Positions 44,541 to 54,995 of a stretch of DNA of 64,000 nucleotides are shown here, piece after piece. The stretch spans positions 496,001 to 560,000 of the forward strand of contig CAWASE010000019.1 in assembly GCA_963784675.1 (NCBI GenBank), in the 5' to 3' direction. Positions within the stretch are counted from its first letter, which is position 1, and each line of letters begins with the position of its first letter. This stretch comes from SCTD01 sp963784675. Its GTDB lineage: Bacteria > Actinomycetota > Actinomycetes > Mycobacteriales > SCTD01. Position numbers and translations under genes: made by a program. A model generated the notes under the pieces. It did not search any database. It was not told where the DNA came from and saw nothing but the letters and a program-made list of their open reading frames with translations.

Positions 44541-45574
44541 ACCGTCTGTCCGGCCCGCTGGACCCGGCGCCGGACGCGGGCTGGTCGGGCGGTGAGTCGC
44601 GCAAGGGCTTCTTCACCGACACCTCGCTCTGCATCGGCTGCAAGGCGTGCGAGGTCGCGTGCAAGGAGTGGAACGCCGTCCCGGCCGACGGGCAGTCGCT
44701 GCTGGGCAGCTCCTACGACAACACCGGAGGGCTCGGCGCGAGCACCTGGCGGCACGTCGCCTTCGTCGAGCAGCCCAAGCCCCTGGGCGCACAGCAGCCC
44801 GGGTTGGCCGGGCTGCCGGTGGCAGCCTCGACCGTCGACGTGCTCAACCGCACGGCCGACAGCGCGTTGTCGGGCGACCGCACGGACCTCGGCACGGACA
44901 CCGGGTCTCTGACGGTGACCGCCCCCGTCGACCTGGGGATGCCTACCGCGATGCTGCCAGGCCTGGCCGAAGGCGGCCAGCGCTCGGAGTTCCGCTGGTT
45001 GATGGAGTCCGACGTCTGCAAGCACTGCACCCACGCGGCCTGCCTGGACGTCTGCCCGACCGGCTCGCTGTTCCGCACCGAGTTCGGCACCGTCGTCGTG
45101 CAGGACGACATCTGCAACGGGTGCGGCTACTGCGTCCCGGCCTGCCCGTTCGGCGTGATCGACCGGCGGATCGGCGACAAGGCGCAGGTGCACAACGGTG
45201 GCCTCGCGCAGAAGTGCACGCTCTGCTACGACCGCCTCGGTGAAGGGATGACCCCCGCCTGCGCGCAGGCGTGCCCGACGCAGTCGATCCAGTACGGCGA
45301 CGTCGACGAGCTGCGCGAGCGGGCCCAGGAGCGCGTCGACGCCCTGCACGCGCAGGGGGTGCACGACGCGCGTCTCTACGGCGAGAGCACGCACGACGGC
45401 GTCGGCGGCATGGGGGCCTTCTTCCTGCTGCTGGACGAGCCCGAGGTGTATGGGCTGCCGCCCGACCCGATCGTCTGCAGCCAGGACCTGCCGCAGATGT
45501 GGCGGACGGCGGCGGTGGCGGCCGTGTCCCTGCTGGCCGGCGCGGTAGCGGCCTTCGCCGGACGCCGGACATGA
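44537..45574 (+). CDS. fdhB: Formate dehydrogenase iron-sulfur subunit
   Basis: 345 aa from GTG 44537 (GTGA overlap with fdhA). Four cysteine clusters for 4Fe-4S centres: CIGCKACEVACKEW, CKHCTHAACLDVCP, CNGCGYCVPACPFGV, and CTLCYDRLGEG followed by CAQACP. It forms the electron wire from FdhA to the membrane subunit. The C-terminal helix AAVAAVSLLAGAVAAFAG anchors it, as in FdnH. A long insert between the first two clusters (about residues 50-150) lacks cysteines. It overlaps the next gene by 4 nt. Confidence 0.95.
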   Translation: MNRLSGPLDPAPDAGWSGGESRKGFFTDTSLCIGCKACEVACKEWNAVPADGQSLLGSSYDNTGGLGASTWRHVAFVEQPKPLGAQQPGLAGLPVAASTVDVLNRTADSALSGDRTDLGTDTGSLTVTAPVDLGMPTAMLPGLAEGGQRSEFRWLMESDVCKHCTHAACLDVCPTGSLFRTEFGTVVVQDDICNGCGYCVPACPFGVIDRRIGDKAQVHNGGLAQKCTLCYDRLGEGMTPACAQACPTQSIQYGDVDELRERAQERVDALHAQGVHDARLYGESTHDGVGGMGAFFLLLDEPEVYGLPPDPIVCSQDLPQMWRTAAVAAVSLLAGAVAAFAGRRT

Positions 45575-46605
45575 CGGTCCCCGCGTCGCAGGCCGAGGTG
45601 CGCGTCGAGCAGGCACCCAGGCGGTGGCGCCGAGGCGGCGGGAAGCGCCGCGGCGGTCCGCGCGGCGACGCGGACGCCGTCGTGCCGGACGTCGAGTTCA
45701 CCTCCTACTACGGGCGTCCGGTCGTCAAGGCGTCGCCGTGGGAGGCCGACATCCCGGCCTACCTGTTCCTCGGCGGGGTGATGGCCGGCTCGTCGCTGCT
45801 GGCGGCGGGCGCCGACCGCACCGATCGCCCTGCGCTGCGTCGTACCGGGCGGCTGGGAGCGTTCGTCGCGCTGGCGGCGAGCATGGCGGCGCTCGTGCAC
45901 GACCTGGGCCGTCCCGAGCGGTTCCTGCACATGCTGCGCGTGGTCAAGGTCACGTCGCCGATGTCGGTGGGGACCTGGCTGCTCACGCTCTACGGGCCGT
46001 TCGCCGCGCTGGCGGCTGCGTCCGAGCTCCGGCCCGTGCTGCCGCGCCTGCTGCGGGACGGGCCGGTCGGTCGGCTGCTCGGCCTCGCGGGAACACCGGC
46101 CGGGCTGGTGGCCGCGGTCGTCGCTCCGACCATCGCCTCGTACACGGCCGTGCTGCTGTCCGACACGGCCACCCCGAGCTGGCACGACGGGCATGAGCAG
46201 CTGCCGTGGGTCTTCGTCGGCTCGGCTGCCTCCGCCGCCGGAGGACTGGGCATGCTCGGCGCGCCGGTGCACGAGGCAGGACCGGCCCGTCGGCTCGCGG
46301 TCGGCGGCGCGCTGCTCGAGCTCGCCACCGAGCACCGCAGGGAGCAGCGGATGGGGCTGTCGGCCGAGCCTCTGCACAGCGGCGGCGCCGGGACGCTGAT
46401 GAGCGCCGCCCGAGCCCTCACCGCCGCCGGAGCGGTCGGCACGCTGATCGTCGGGCGCCGTCGCGGCGGCGCAGCGGTCAGTGGCGCCCTGCTGCTGGCG
46501 GGGTCGGCGTGCCTGCGGTTCGGCATCTTCCACGCCGGCCAGGCGTCGGCACGCGACCCGAGGTACACCGTGGTCCCGCAGCGGCAGCGCCTCGACGCCC
46601 GCTGA
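45571..46605 (+). CDS. NrfD/PsrC-type membrane subunit of formate dehydrogenase
   Basis: 344 aa. An arginine-rich cytoplasmic start, then about eight hydrophobic segments (IPAYLFLGGVMAGSSLLAAG, LGAFVALAASMAALVHDLG, PFAALAAASELRPVL and others). The HDLGRPERFLHMLRVVK loop is characteristic of NrfD/polysulfide-reductase membrane subunits that reduce or oxidise quinols. It takes the place of the cytochrome b gamma subunit of FDH-N. Electrons would pass to menaquinone. ATG overlaps the fdhB stop. Confidence 0.88.
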   Translation: MTVPASQAEVRVEQAPRRWRRGGGKRRGGPRGDADAVVPDVEFTSYYGRPVVKASPWEADIPAYLFLGGVMAGSSLLAAGADRTDRPALRRTGRLGAFVALAASMAALVHDLGRPERFLHMLRVVKVTSPMSVGTWLLTLYGPFAALAAASELRPVLPRLLRDGPVGRLLGLAGTPAGLVAAVVAPTIASYTAVLLSDTATPSWHDGHEQLPWVFVGSAASAAGGLGMLGAPVHEAGPARRLAVGGALLELATEHRREQRMGLSAEPLHSGGAGTLMSAARALTAAGAVGTLIVGRRRGGAAVSGALLLAGSACLRFGIFHAGQASARDPRYTVVPQRQRLDAR

Positions 46606-46694
46606 AGGCCCTGCGTCCCCCTCGTCAGCGCGGTCGAACGGTGACGCCAGCCCCTGGGGCGTCGGCGGAGCCGCCTTAGCACCGGATCGCGGAG

Positions 46695-46700
46695 TACGTT
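46695..46700 (+). promoter_or_regulatory. -10 box for the Asp-box secreted protein
   Basis: TACGTT about 40 nt upstream of ATG 46740, which also has AGGAGG 6 nt before it. Separates this gene from the fdh operon. Confidence 0.4.
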
Positions 46701-46739
46701 CCCTGTGCCACTGTTGCCTTGGTCACAGGAGGACCGATC

Positions 46740-48600
46740 ATGTTCCGACGCAGCGCAACGTCTGGAAGGTCACGAAGGCGTCAACTCGGGGCGAGTTCGC
46801 TCCTCATCGCCGGTGCGCTCGTAGCCACCGGCGCCCCTGCCGCCGTCGCGGTAGCCGCCGGCGGCGACGGCGCCGTCACGACCGACACGCCGTACACGAA
46901 GGCGAACGGCTCGCCGGTCACCGCTGGAGATGCCATCGCCAGATGCGGCGGCAACAGGCGCCAGCAGAACGAGCCGTCCACGGCGGTCAACCCGCGGCGG
47001 GCAAGCCTCATCGTCGCCGGTTCGAACGACTACTGCACCGTCGAAGGTGCCGGCGGTACCTGGACCGGCTTCTACCGCTCGACCGACGCCGGATCCACGT
47101 GGGTGGACTCGCTGCTGCCCGGCTACCCGACCGACGCCTCTCCGGAGGGCAAGGCCAGCCCCCTCCAGCAGCAGGGCATCGGCAACGCCGGCGATCCCGT
47201 GCAGGAGTGGGACAGCTCCGGGCGGTTGTTCTACATGGGCAACGCCTTCAGCCGCAGCAAGCCGCAGCTCGGCTCGGTCTGGGTCGCGACCTACGACCAG
47301 GATGCCGCGCACTACGTCCGCACCGTCATCGTGGGTCAGGGCACCCCGGCAGCGAACGGCCGCTTCAACGACAAGACCGCCATCGGGGTCGATCGCGGCA
47401 CCACCAGCCGGTACGCGGGCAACGTCTATACCGCCTGGAGCCTTTTCCAGGGCCAGGGCAACAACGAGATCGAGTTCAGCCGCTCGGTGGACCACGGCAA
47501 GACCTTCGGCAAGCAGGTCAAGATCTCCGCTGGAGTGGAAGGACAACCAGTTCGCCGACATCGCTGTCACCCAGGACGGCACCGTCTATGTGACGTGGCG
47601 CCAGTTCGAGACCGGACGAGGCCACCAGCCCGACGCGGTCGTGTTCGTGAAGTCGACCGACGGCGGCGCGACCTTCAGCAAGCCCAAGGTGGCGGTGACC
47701 TTCGATAGCTTCGACGCGGCCGACACCGCCGGCTCGCCGCAAACGGCTGCGCAGGCGCACGAGGCCGCCTTCGCCGCTTCGGACGGGCCGGGCGGCGAGG
47801 CCGGTCAGGACTCGGTCGGCGACTCACGCGACTGCGGCTCAGGCCCCTTCGCCTGCACCAGCGGCTTCACCTTTTTTCGGCACGACAGCTCAGTCCGCTC
47901 GACTGCCGACCCGAGCCGTGACCCCAGGACGGTCTACGTGGTCTTCGACGCCACCAAGCCGGTGACCGAGGTTCCGTCCTCGTCGAGCTTCAACACGGCC
48001 CCTGCCGCCGCAGACGGAACCAAGCGGGTCGGGCAAGGCGGGGTGTTCCTCACCAAGACCACCAACGGCGGCGCCAGCTGGACCACGCCGACGCTCATCA
48101 GCCCCTCCGGGGTCGGGCACCAGCTGTTCCCCGACATCAACGCCGACGGCGGCTACCTGCACGCCCTGTGGCACGACAGCCGGCTCGACACGTGTTACAG
48201 CGTGCAGAACGCGATCGGCAACTGCACCTCCAGGGACGCGGCCGGCTTCCACACGGCGAGCCCCAACGGCGGCCTGGACACCTACGGCGCAATGTCCACC
48301 AACGGTGGGGCAACCTGGTCGATCACGAGGCTGAGCACCGCCTCGCAGCAGCCCAACGACGAGCTGTTCGGCAATCGCCGGGTGCCCTTCCAGGGGGACT
48401 ACAACTACGTCTCGTCGGTCGGCGCCTTCGCCTACAACGTGTGGACCGACAACCGCCAGGTCGTTCCGGGTGACGACCCGCGCTACACGGGCGGGGAGGG
48501 CTTCGACGTCAACCAGTGCGGCACCGACACCGGTCCGGATCAGTGCCCGAACGCGGGCGGTCTCGACCAGGACATCTTCGGGGCTGCATCGGGCAGCTGA
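46740..48600 (+). CDS. Secreted sialidase-like (Asp-box/BNR) protein, one frameshift
   Basis: About 619 aa after correction. Signal peptide: RRRQLGASSLLIAGALVATG-APAAVAVAA. Four Asp-box motifs of beta-propeller sialidase-type proteins: STDAGSTWVD, STDGGATFSK, TTNGGASWTT, and STNGGATWSI. One extra base near 47528 separates KTFGKQVKIS from LEWKDNQFADIAVTQDG. The span of 1861 nt is one base too long. No arginine triad of true sialidases can be confirmed. Exported carbohydrate-binding or hydrolytic role is possible. Sits between the fdh and selD operons without obvious link. Confidence 0.8.
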
Positions 48601-48676
48601 GACGGCGTCCGGCTCGGCAACAGCAATCAGTCACGACGCCCGGGTGCAGGCTCGCCTGTCGGCTGCGCGAGCAGTC

Positions 48677-49655
<979 letters not shown>

Positions 49656-49669
<14 letters not shown>

Positions 49670-50822
49670 GGTTGCGACCGTAGGCGCCGGGAAGCCTCCG
49701 CACCTCCACCAGGCTGCCGGCGCGCCACCCGGGGCAGCCGACAGGCACCACCAGCACCCCGTCGGCCCGCGCCAGCTGAGCGAGGGAGCTGGAACCGCCG
49801 GCGAGCACGCTCACCCGCCCCGCCGTCACCTGCACGCGCAGGTGGTCCTCCAGCGCGAGCGGCGAGCGGACGTCGTGGTCCAGCGTCGCCTGCACGCTCT
49901 GCGGGGCAGCCGGCTCAGCCAGCAGCGCCCTGACGGCGGGCAGGCCCAGCAGCTCCATCGCCAGCCAGGCGGCGACCGGTGGCCCGGGTGCGGCGAGGAC
50001 GGGGACGCCGCCGACCGAGGCGAGCGTGGTGGGCTGCCCGGGCCGCATCGACAGCCCCGCGGCCACCACCGTGCCCAGCGAGGCGAGCACGGCGACGGTG
50101 TGGTCGTCGCGTCCGCGGCTCGAACCGGCCAGCACGACCACCAGATCGGCTGCACCCACCGCGGCCTGCACGGCTGCGGTCAGCAGCACGGGGTCGTCCG
50201 GCACGATCGCCGTGACCTGGACGAGGGCCCCGGTCTGCTCGGCCAGCCCGGCCACCACGGCAGAGCTGCTGTCGGCGACCTGTCCCGCTTCCAGCTCCGT
50301 GCCGGCGGGCCTGACCTCGTCCCCGGTGGGGACGACGACGACGCGCGGCCGCGTGCGCACCTGCAGCTCGGCCCGTCCTGCCGCCACGGCCAGCCCGAGG
50401 TCGACCGGACGCAGCCGCTGACCGGCGGGCAGCAACAGCTCACCCCGACGCAGGTCCTCCCCAGGGTGCCGGACGTGGCGACCAGGCTCGACCGCCTCGC
50501 GCACCACGGCCGTGCCCGCGGTCAGGGTCACGCGTTCGACCGGCACGACGGCGTCGAACCCGGCAGGCAGCAGGTCGCCGGTGTCGACCCGCGCGAACCG
50601 TCCCGGAGCCAACGTGAGTGCTCGCGACTCGGCGGCCACGACCGCGATGCCGTCCATCGCCGAGACGGCGTACGCGGGGGAGTCGACGAGGGCGAGCAGA
50701 TCTGCGGCCAGCACCCGACCGAGGCCGGCCTGGACGCGGACGGGCTCAGCGGGCAGCGGAGCGACCTCGGCGAGCCAGCGGGCGCGAGCCTGGGCCACCG
50801 ACTCACCGGGCACGTCAGCCAT
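49656..50822 (-). CDS. moeA: Molybdopterin molybdenumtransferase MoeA
   Basis: 388 aa from ATG 50822; the longer frame to 50852 lies inside the AOR gene. Inserts molybdate (or tungstate) into adenylated molybdopterin. Landmarks: YAVSAMDGIAV, VDTGDLLPAGFDAVVPVE, PGRHVRHPGEDLRRG, and VVPTGDEVRPAGTELEAGQVADSS. The SSRGRDDH segment stands where SxGxSxGxxD-type motifs occur. Overlaps AOR by 8 nt and selD by 14 nt, so tightly coupled. Being between AOR and selD, it could be specialised for tungsten. Confidence 0.93.
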
Positions 50823-52623
50823 CTGGTCGACCCTCGCCGCCGTCGGACGCACCGGGCTCTACCGGACGGCCTTGCTCGTCCAGCCCACGGGCGCTCCAGT
50901 ACGCGTCGACCAGGGTGCGCAGACGCGCCGGAGTCAACGCCGCGACCCGGCCCGACGCGAGCGTGAGCTCCTCGGACAGGAAGCGCGCCGGCAACCAGTC
51001 GTCCGAGCCCTGCCAGCCCTGCCGCAGGTTGAAGGCGCGCTTGGCCACGACGATGCCGGCGGCGACCCGCTGCAGCTCGGCGGCGTCCAGCTGCCAACCG
51101 GTCACCAGGTTCAGCAGGTCCGCCCACTCGCTCCAGGGCTCGTCGAACACGCCGCCGAGGAACCGGCACAGGATCATCGAGTCCATCGCTGCGGCGCGGT
51201 CCTCGGCCTCGACGACGGCGGCGACGTGCGCCGGGCCGCCGACGAAGCGGTCGTGCTCGCCGGAGAGGTCGCTGTCGTAGGCGCCCGAGCGGTTGTGGTC
51301 GGCGCCCCGAGGGTTGACGGCCATGCCGAGGGCCATCGCCTGCATCGTCCGGGGCTCGTAGCCCGGCAGCTCCAGGCCCTTCACGTGGCACGCACGGGCA
51401 GCGGCGTCCGGACCGAGCAGCGCGCCGGCAGCCCGTGAACCCAGGCTCAGCAGCTGTCCGAGGTCGGTGCGCTGCTCGATCTCGTCCAGCGCCCGCAGGA
51501 CGGCGGCGCCGCTGCCGAAGCGCAACCAGGGTGCGTCGAGCAGGCCGGCCCCGACGCACTCCATCGCCCAGGCGATGGTGCCACCGGCCGAGATGGTGTC
51601 GACGCCCAGCTCGTCGCAGCGGGCGGTGGCGGCCAGGACGTCGTCTGCGTCGCCGACGCCGCACATCGAGCCGAGCGAGCTGGTGCTCTGATACTCCATC
51701 CGGACGCTGCGCCCGCCCGGCCGACGGTAGGCGTGCGCACAGCCGATCGTGCACGAGGCGCAGGAGGACTTGACCACCTCGTGGTGGCGCTGCAGCTCGT
51801 CGGTGGCCAGGGCCGGAGCGTGCTCGAACGTCGCCTGCTGGAAGTTGCGGGTCGGCAGCGTCGAGAGCGCGTTGAACGCCAGGACGTTGGCCATCGTGCC
51901 GAGCTCGCGGTACTTCTGCGTCGCACGGCCCTGCGAGCGGACGCGCAGGTCGCGGGCGGCGGCCAGCACCCCGGCGGGATCGGCGGGAGGCACCTTGGTG
52001 GTGGCGCGGACGGCGAGCGCCTTGACCCGCTTGCCCCCCATCACGGCGCCGAGGCCGCCGCGGCCGGCATGGCGGCCGTCGTGGGAGAGGGTGGCGAAGC
52101 GGACGCCCTGCTCGCCGGCCGGGCCGATGCTCGCCACCTGCCAGCCCGCGCCGAGCCGCCCGCGCACCGCCGCCTCGGCCGCGGCGGCCGACAGGCCCCA
52201 CTCCGACGACGGTTCCAGCTGCACGCGTCCACCCTCGATGCTGACGGTGACCGGCCTGGCCGACCGGCCCGTCAGCACGATCGCGTCGTGCCCGGTGAGC
52301 TTTCCCGCGAGGGCGAAGTGGCTGCTGGCGAGGGCGTCGGTGAGCAGTCCGGTGAGGGGTGACACGGCCACGACCGCGAACTTGGCGCTGGTGGTCAGCG
52401 GGGTGCCGACCAGCGGGGAGAACACGAAGGCCAGCGGTGCCTCGGCGGCGAGCGGGTCGACGCCGGACGGTGCGAGCTCGCTCAACAGCCAGGTGCCGAG
52501 CCCGGAGCCGCCCAGCGTGCGCCGCAGCACCGAGGCGGGCAGCGGCAGGACAGACGTGTCGCCGCTGCCGACGTCGACGAGCAGCGCGCGACCGAAGTAG
52601 CCGCCGGGGGTCTCCGCCGTCAT
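50815..52623 (-). CDS. Aldehyde:ferredoxin oxidoreductase (AOR) family protein
   Basis: 602 aa. 4Fe-4S ligands Cys288, Cys291, Cys295 (SSCASCTIGC) and Cys486 (MILCRF), nearly the same positions as Cys288/291/295/494 of Pyrococcus furiosus AOR. N-terminal pterin-binding half: YFGRALLVDVGSG, LGGSGLGTWLL, and GRGGLGAVMGGKRVKALAV. C-terminal: GLELPGYEPRT and NPRGADHNR. These enzymes use tungsten-bispterin to oxidise aldehydes or reduce acids. It is operonic with MobA-MoaD, MoeA and SelD. Electron partner unknown; a ferredoxin gene lies 2 kb away. Confidence 0.93.
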   Translation of the reverse strand: MTAETPGGYFGRALLVDVGSGDTSVLPLPASVLRRTLGGSGLGTWLLSELAPSGVDPLAAEAPLAFVFSPLVGTPLTTSAKFAVVAVSPLTGLLTDALASSHFALAGKLTGHDAIVLTGRSARPVTVSIEGGRVQLEPSSEWGLSAAAAEAAVRGRLGAGWQVASIGPAGEQGVRFATLSHDGRHAGRGGLGAVMGGKRVKALAVRATTKVPPADPAGVLAAARDLRVRSQGRATQKYRELGTMANVLAFNALSTLPTRNFQQATFEHAPALATDELQRHHEVVKSSCASCTIGCAHAYRRPGGRSVRMEYQSTSSLGSMCGVGDADDVLAATARCDELGVDTISAGGTIAWAMECVGAGLLDAPWLRFGSGAAVLRALDEIEQRTDLGQLLSLGSRAAGALLGPDAAARACHVKGLELPGYEPRTMQAMALGMAVNPRGADHNRSGAYDSDLSGEHDRFVGGPAHVAAVVEAEDRAAAMDSMILCRFLGGVFDEPWSEWADLLNLVTGWQLDAAELQRVAAGIVVAKRAFNLRQGWQGSDDWLPARFLSEELTLASGRVAALTPARLRTLVDAYWSARGLDEQGRPVEPGASDGGEGRPDG

Positions 52624-52638
52624 GGGGGCCGGCCCGGG

Positions 52639-53472
52639 TCAGCCACCCGCGTCGCCGGACAGGAAGGCCACGGTGTCACCGGCCGCGAGCGGCGTCTGCG
52701 GGTCGCGGACCGTCTGCTCGCCGTTGAGGGCCGCGAGAAGGTGGCGGTCCAGCACGAGACCGGCCGCTGTCGCCGCTGCACCGAGCGTCGCGGCGGACAC
52801 CTCGGCCGGCGCGTCGCCCGCGCGGGCCAGGACCCCGAAGCGCTCCAGGCGGACGACGGGGAGCGGACGGTCCAGCAGCAGTGCGAGCTCCTCGGGCGTG
52901 TTCACCCCGCGCACGCTGTCGAGCCCGGGGTCCACGTCGGCCAGCCGCGGATCAGCCAGCAGAGCGGCGTCGTCCAGCACGGTCACCTCCGCCTGCTCCA
53001 GCGCGAAGGCCGGCCGGAGCCGCTCGGCGGCCAGCAGCGCCCGCAGCGTCGGTAGCAGCTGCGTCGCCCAGACGGCCGCCAGCGGCTGGCGGTAGCCGCG
53101 CACGAGGGGCAGCACCACCTGGCCGGGCTCGCGGGTGAGCCGGCGCACGAACGCCGGGTGCAGCAGCGGCAGGTCGGTGGCACAGACGAACGCGCGCTCC
53201 ACGTCCGGCGGCAGCGCGGCCAGCCCCGTCGCCATGCCCTGCAGCGGGCCGCGGCCGGACACGTCGTCCTGGACCACCCGTACGTCGCGGGGCAGCTCGG
53301 GCAGCTGCTGACCCGGTGCCCGCACGACGACCACGGGGCCGTCGACGCTCCTGGCGACCAGGCCGGCGACCCGGCGCAGCAGGGTCGACCCGTGCCAGGG
53401 CAGTCCGGCCTTGGGCTGCCCCATCCGGGACGATCGGCCCCCCGCCAGCACGATCGCGCCGTGCTCGCCCAT
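52639..53472 (-). CDS. MobA-MoaD fusion (molybdenum cofactor guanylyltransferase + sulfur carrier)
   Basis: 277 aa. Residues 1-about 200 are MobA: LAGGRSSRMGQPKAGLPW (nucleotide loop), ATDLPLLHPAFV, and LRGVNTPEEL-like end. Residues about 204-277 are a MoaD/ThiS-like ubiquitin fold: VVRLERFGVLARAG, HLLAALNGEQ, DTVAFLSGDAGG, with the terminal Gly-Gly needed for thiocarboxylation. One chain would carry a late nucleotide-attaching enzyme and the early sulfur donor. First gene of the operon, leaderless (TAGGGT 7 nt before ATG), 15 nt from AOR. Confidence 0.88.
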   Translation of the reverse strand: MGEHGAIVLAGGRSSRMGQPKAGLPWHGSTLLRRVAGLVARSVDGPVVVVRAPGQQLPELPRDVRVVQDDVSGRGPLQGMATGLAALPPDVERAFVCATDLPLLHPAFVRRLTREPGQVVLPLVRGYRQPLAAVWATQLLPTLRALLAAERLRPAFALEQAEVTVLDDAALLADPRLADVDPGLDSVRGVNTPEELALLLDRPLPVVRLERFGVLARAGDAPAEVSAATLGAAATAAGLVLDRHLLAALNGEQTVRDPQTPLAAGDTVAFLSGDAGG

Positions 53473-53479
53473 GCGCCCA

Positions 53480-53485
53480 ACCCTA
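53480..53485 (-). promoter_or_regulatory. -10 box of leaderless MobA-MoaD/AOR/moeA/selD operon
   Basis: TAGGGT (minus), 7 nt, then ATG at 53472. Confidence 0.6.
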
Positions 53486-53558
53486 CGGCCGGAGCGCCCG
53501 CGTGCCGAAGCCTGCCGAGACCGGCGTTGCGTGGACGTCCGTCGCCTACAGCGGCACG

Positions 53559-53586
53559 TAGGATCCTGCGCTAGAACACGTTCTAG
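53559..53586 (+). promoter_or_regulatory. -10 box and KstR-type operator before the ferredoxin reductase
   Basis: TAGGAT at 53559-53564 is followed by the perfect 16-bp palindrome CTAGAACACGTTCTAG (53571-53586). Its core TAGAACACGTTCTA fits the KstR consensus TnnAACnnGTTnnA at every fixed position. Placement over the start of transcription fits repression. Confidence 0.75.
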
Positions 53587-53633
53587 ATCCCAGGTTCTGG
53601 ATCGTCAGGTGGAGCGGCAGGGAGGCGCGGGGG

Positions 53634-54632
53634 ATGGACAGCTCGGACGTCGAGGTCGACCTGCTGGTCGTCGGGGCGGGTCCGGCCGGACTCTACGGTG
53701 CCTATTACGCGGGTTTTCGCGGCATGTCGGTAGCCGTCGCCGACGGTCTGCCCGAAGCCGGTGGTCAGGTGACGGCGTTGTATCCGGAAAAGATGATCTT
53801 CGACATCGCCGGCTTCCCGGCGGTCCGCGGCAAGGACCTCGTCGACAACCTCGTCGCCCAGGCGCAACCGTTCCAGCCCGTCTGGTTGCTCGACGAGCAG
53901 GCCGTCTCCTACCGCGACGAGGGCGACGCCGCCGTCATCGGTCTGGCGTCGGGTCGCGCCGTGCGCGCCAAGGCGGTCGTCGTCACCGGGGGCATCGGCA
54001 CCTTCACTCCGCGGCCGCTGCCGGGTGGTGACGCCTGGGAGGGCCGAGGGCTGACCTACATCGTCCCCAGCTACGCGCCCTACGCGGACAAGCACGTCGT
54101 CGTCGTGGGCGGCGGCGACAGCGCGGTCGACTGGGCGCTCGGCCTGGAACCGGTCGCCGCCAGCGTGTCGCTGGTGCACCGGCGCGAGGAGTTCCGGGCC
54201 CACGCGCACTCCGTCCGGCTGCTGCGCGAGTCCACGATCCGGCTCGTGACCCCCGCGCAGGTCATGGGCATGGACGGCGACGAGCACCTGCACACCGTCA
54301 CGGTCCGGGACGTCAAGACCAAGGCCGTCACCGTGCTCGAGGCACAGGCGGTCGTGGCCGCGCTCGGCTTCACGGCCGATATCTCGCCGTTGGAGGCGTG
54401 GGGGCTCGCCATCGAGGAGCGGCACATCCTGGTCGACACGCGGATGGCCACCAACCTCTCGCGCGTGTTCGCGGCCGGCGACATCACCGAGTACCCGGGC
54501 AAGGTGCGGCTCATCTCGGTGGGCTTCGGGGAGGCGGCGACCGCCGTCAACAACGCCGCGACCGTCATCGACCCGGCAGCGACGGTCTTCCCGGGGCACT
54601 CGACCGAGCAGGTGGAAGGATCGGTGGCATGA
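53634..54632 (+). CDS. Thioredoxin-reductase-like ferredoxin-NADP+ reductase
   Basis: 332 aa. FAD site LLVVGAGPAGLYGAYYAGFRG; NAD(P) site VVVVGGGDSAVDWALGLEP; VFAAGDITEYPGKVRLISVGFGEAATAVNNA near the end. There is no CxxC, as in YumC-type FNRs. Overlaps the ferredoxin gene by 4 nt. Under a KstR box, the pair probably supplies electrons to steroid-oxidising P450 or Rieske oxygenases encoded elsewhere. Confidence 0.92.
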   Translation: MDSSDVEVDLLVVGAGPAGLYGAYYAGFRGMSVAVADGLPEAGGQVTALYPEKMIFDIAGFPAVRGKDLVDNLVAQAQPFQPVWLLDEQAVSYRDEGDAAVIGLASGRAVRAKAVVVTGGIGTFTPRPLPGGDAWEGRGLTYIVPSYAPYADKHVVVVGGGDSAVDWALGLEPVAASVSLVHRREEFRAHAHSVRLLRESTIRLVTPAQVMGMDGDEHLHTVTVRDVKTKAVTVLEAQAVVAALGFTADISPLEAWGLAIEERHILVDTRMATNLSRVFAAGDITEYPGKVRLISVGFGEAATAVNNAATVIDPAATVFPGHSTEQVEGSVA

Positions 54633-54973
54633 CCTACGTCATCACCAGCACCTGCGTCGACATCAAGGACATGTCCTGCATCGAGGAGTGCCCGGTCGAC
54701 TGCATCTACGAGGGAGACCGCAAGCTCTACATCCAGCCGGCGGAGTGCATCGACTGCGGGGCGTGCGAACCGGTGTGCCCGGTCGACGCGATCTATGCCG
54801 ACCGCAGGCTGCCGGAAGACCTCGCGGTGGACAAGGACGACAACCGGTCGTTCTTCCAGGAGGTGCTCCCGGGCCGCGACGCCCCGCTGGGGGCGCCCGG
54901 CGGGTCCATGCGCACCGGACCGCTGGACGCCGACACACCGCGCATCGCGGCCCTCGTCAAGGACGACGCGTGA
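54629..54973 (+). CDS. 7Fe-type ferredoxin (FdxA-like)
   Basis: 114 aa. Begins MTYVITSTCVDIKDMSCIEECPVDCIYEGDR; second cluster ECIDCGACEPVCPVDAIYAD. The first motif has the spacing of a 3Fe-4S/4Fe-4S seven-iron ferredoxin. C-terminal acidic extension, as in mycobacterial FdxA/FdxC. Translationally coupled to the FNR. Confidence 0.95.
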   Translation: MTYVITSTCVDIKDMSCIEECPVDCIYEGDRKLYIQPAECIDCGACEPVCPVDAIYADRRLPEDLAVDKDDNRSFFQEVLPGRDAPLGAPGGSMRTGPLDADTPRIAALVKDDA

Positions 54974-54995
54974 CCGGCACCGCGGGCGCGCCCTG

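Noticed and set aside
46740..48600. Functional exo-sialidase (nanH) assignment
   Set aside because: Asp-boxes occur in many beta-propellers; the arginine triad and FRIP motif of sialidases are not visible.
46606..48676. tRNA-Sec (selC) in gaps around the fdh and selD genes
   Set aside because: The two gaps (46606-46739 and 48601-48676) contain no cloverleaf with long variable arm or CCA-ready acceptor stem that I can see.
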